A stretch of 64,000 nt of DNA from Paenilisteria rustica (lineage in GTDB: Bacteria > Bacillota > Bacilli > Lactobacillales > Listeriaceae): positions 17,252-81,251 of the forward strand of contig NZ_JABJVM010000015.1 of NCBI RefSeq assembly GCF_013820765.1, read 5' to 3'. Positions 63,735-64,000 of the stretch are shown one piece after another (position 1 is the stretch's first letter; each line of letters opens with the position of its first letter). A program made the position numbers and the translations under genes. Under the pieces are notes generated by a model. The model worked only from the letters and a program-made list of their open reading frames with translations, was not told the DNA's origin and did not search any database.

Positions 63735-64000
63735 GGCTCTATGTCAATTGTTGGGGTGAAATATCAAGGTGCGAGCTAGGGAGTCAATAGCTCGTGCCTT
63801 TTCTTAACCTACAGAGATGTCAAAATCTTTGATAAAGTGTTGTGCTAGTATTTTGGCTCGGAATCTTTCGAAACATTGAAAGCCATAAGCGCCACGTTTT
63901 AAAACTTTGGTTCGATTGTTAATGCCTTCTACGAAGCCATTAGATAAATGTGGGTAAATAAAAGCGTTAATAATTTCTGTTTCCCAGCGTTGAAAGGTTC
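63735..64000 (-). mobile_element. ISL3-family insertion sequence, right end
   Basis: GGCTCTATGTCAATTGTTGG at 63735-63754 matches the usual terminal inverted repeat of ISL3 elements. It is followed after 49 bp by the end of a transposase gene on the minus strand. The element continues beyond the window. The eight bases before it, GAAAAAAT, are the candidate target duplication. Confidence 0.8.
63804..64000 (-). CDS. ISL3-family transposase, C-terminal fragment
   Basis: Minus-strand frame open to the window edge, with a stop codon at 63804-63806. About 65 residues are visible, including SNGFVEGINNRTKVLKRGAY and FERFRAKILAQHF, the C-terminal block of the DDE_Tnp_ISL3 domain with the third catalytic acidic residue in FVEGINN. 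The rest lies outside the window, so completeness of the gene cannot be judged. Confidence 0.88.
   Translation of the reverse strand, partial: TFQRWETEIINAFIYPHLSNGFVEGINNRTKVLKRGAYGFQCFERFRAKILAQHFIKDFDISVG

Overview
The window looks like a chromosomal segment of a low-GC Gram-positive bacterium of the family Listeriaceae, most likely a Listeria species outside the L. monocytogenes group. This placement is inference. It rests on the order rpmB / asp23-like / fakA / sdaAB / sdaAA / recG / fapR-plsX-fabD-fabG / acpP / rnc-smc-ftsY / ylxM-ffh / rpsP-khpA-ylqD-rimM-trmD / rplS / infC-rpmI-rplT / pheST / zapA-cvpA-polX-mutS2-trxA-uvrC-aspartokinase, on protein sequences that read as Listeria-like, and on an L-arabinose operon that L. 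monocytogenes lacks as far as I recall. I see no rRNA, tRNA or CRISPR array.

Layout. 1-508: the 3' end of a group II intron (maturase C-terminus plus domains V/VI). 528-5900: arabinose uptake and catabolism, with araE divergent from araB-araD-araA across a shared promoter region carrying two AraR-like operators and two cre-like sites. 6003-13057: rpmB, the Asp23/FakA pair, the two L-serine dehydratase subunits and recG. 13085-16984: the FapR-controlled phospholipid/fatty-acid operon (fapR plsX fabD fabG), then acpP. 17192-25681: rnc, smc, ftsY, then ylxM-ffh, i.e. dsRNA processing, chromosome segregation and SRP targeting. 25725-28023: a decayed IS3-type element and a secreted protein gene with a candidate sigma-B promoter. 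28329-34248: an orphan helical-barrel protein, then ribosomal and tRNA/rRNA maturation genes (rpsP, khpA, ylqD, rimM, trmD, rplS). 34359-36428: accessory genes (VOC protein, HSDR_N-like nuclease-fold protein, Imm74-like protein). 36504-37897: infC-rpmI-rplT with a non-canonical AUU start and an L20-type leader. 38031-44217: M42 peptidase, SDR, NSS transporter, SpoU methyltransferase, a two-gene nucleotidyltransferase-type module with an in-frame amber codon, and an HxlR regulator. 44279-48075: T-box-controlled pheST. 48178-63393: MarR + MMPL exporter, HD hydrolase, ung, rnhC, zapA, cvpA, polX, mutS2, trxA, uvrC and aspartokinase. 63398-64000: a composite repeat interrupted by an ISL3-family element that runs off the window.

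The most unusual content is intergenic. At least four dispersed repeat families (called A, B, C and D here) occur in the gaps between housekeeping genes. Copies of A, B and C differ at paired positions on both sides of a hairpin so that pairing is kept, which suggests selection on, or conversion of, a folded structure. Copies of A and B form composite arrays at 6359-6780, 9820-10068, 23147-23900 and 30429-30898, one of which separates sdaAB from sdaAA. A second candidate system is the coupled gene pair at 42513-43318, a small helical protein followed by a nucleotidyltransferase-fold protein.
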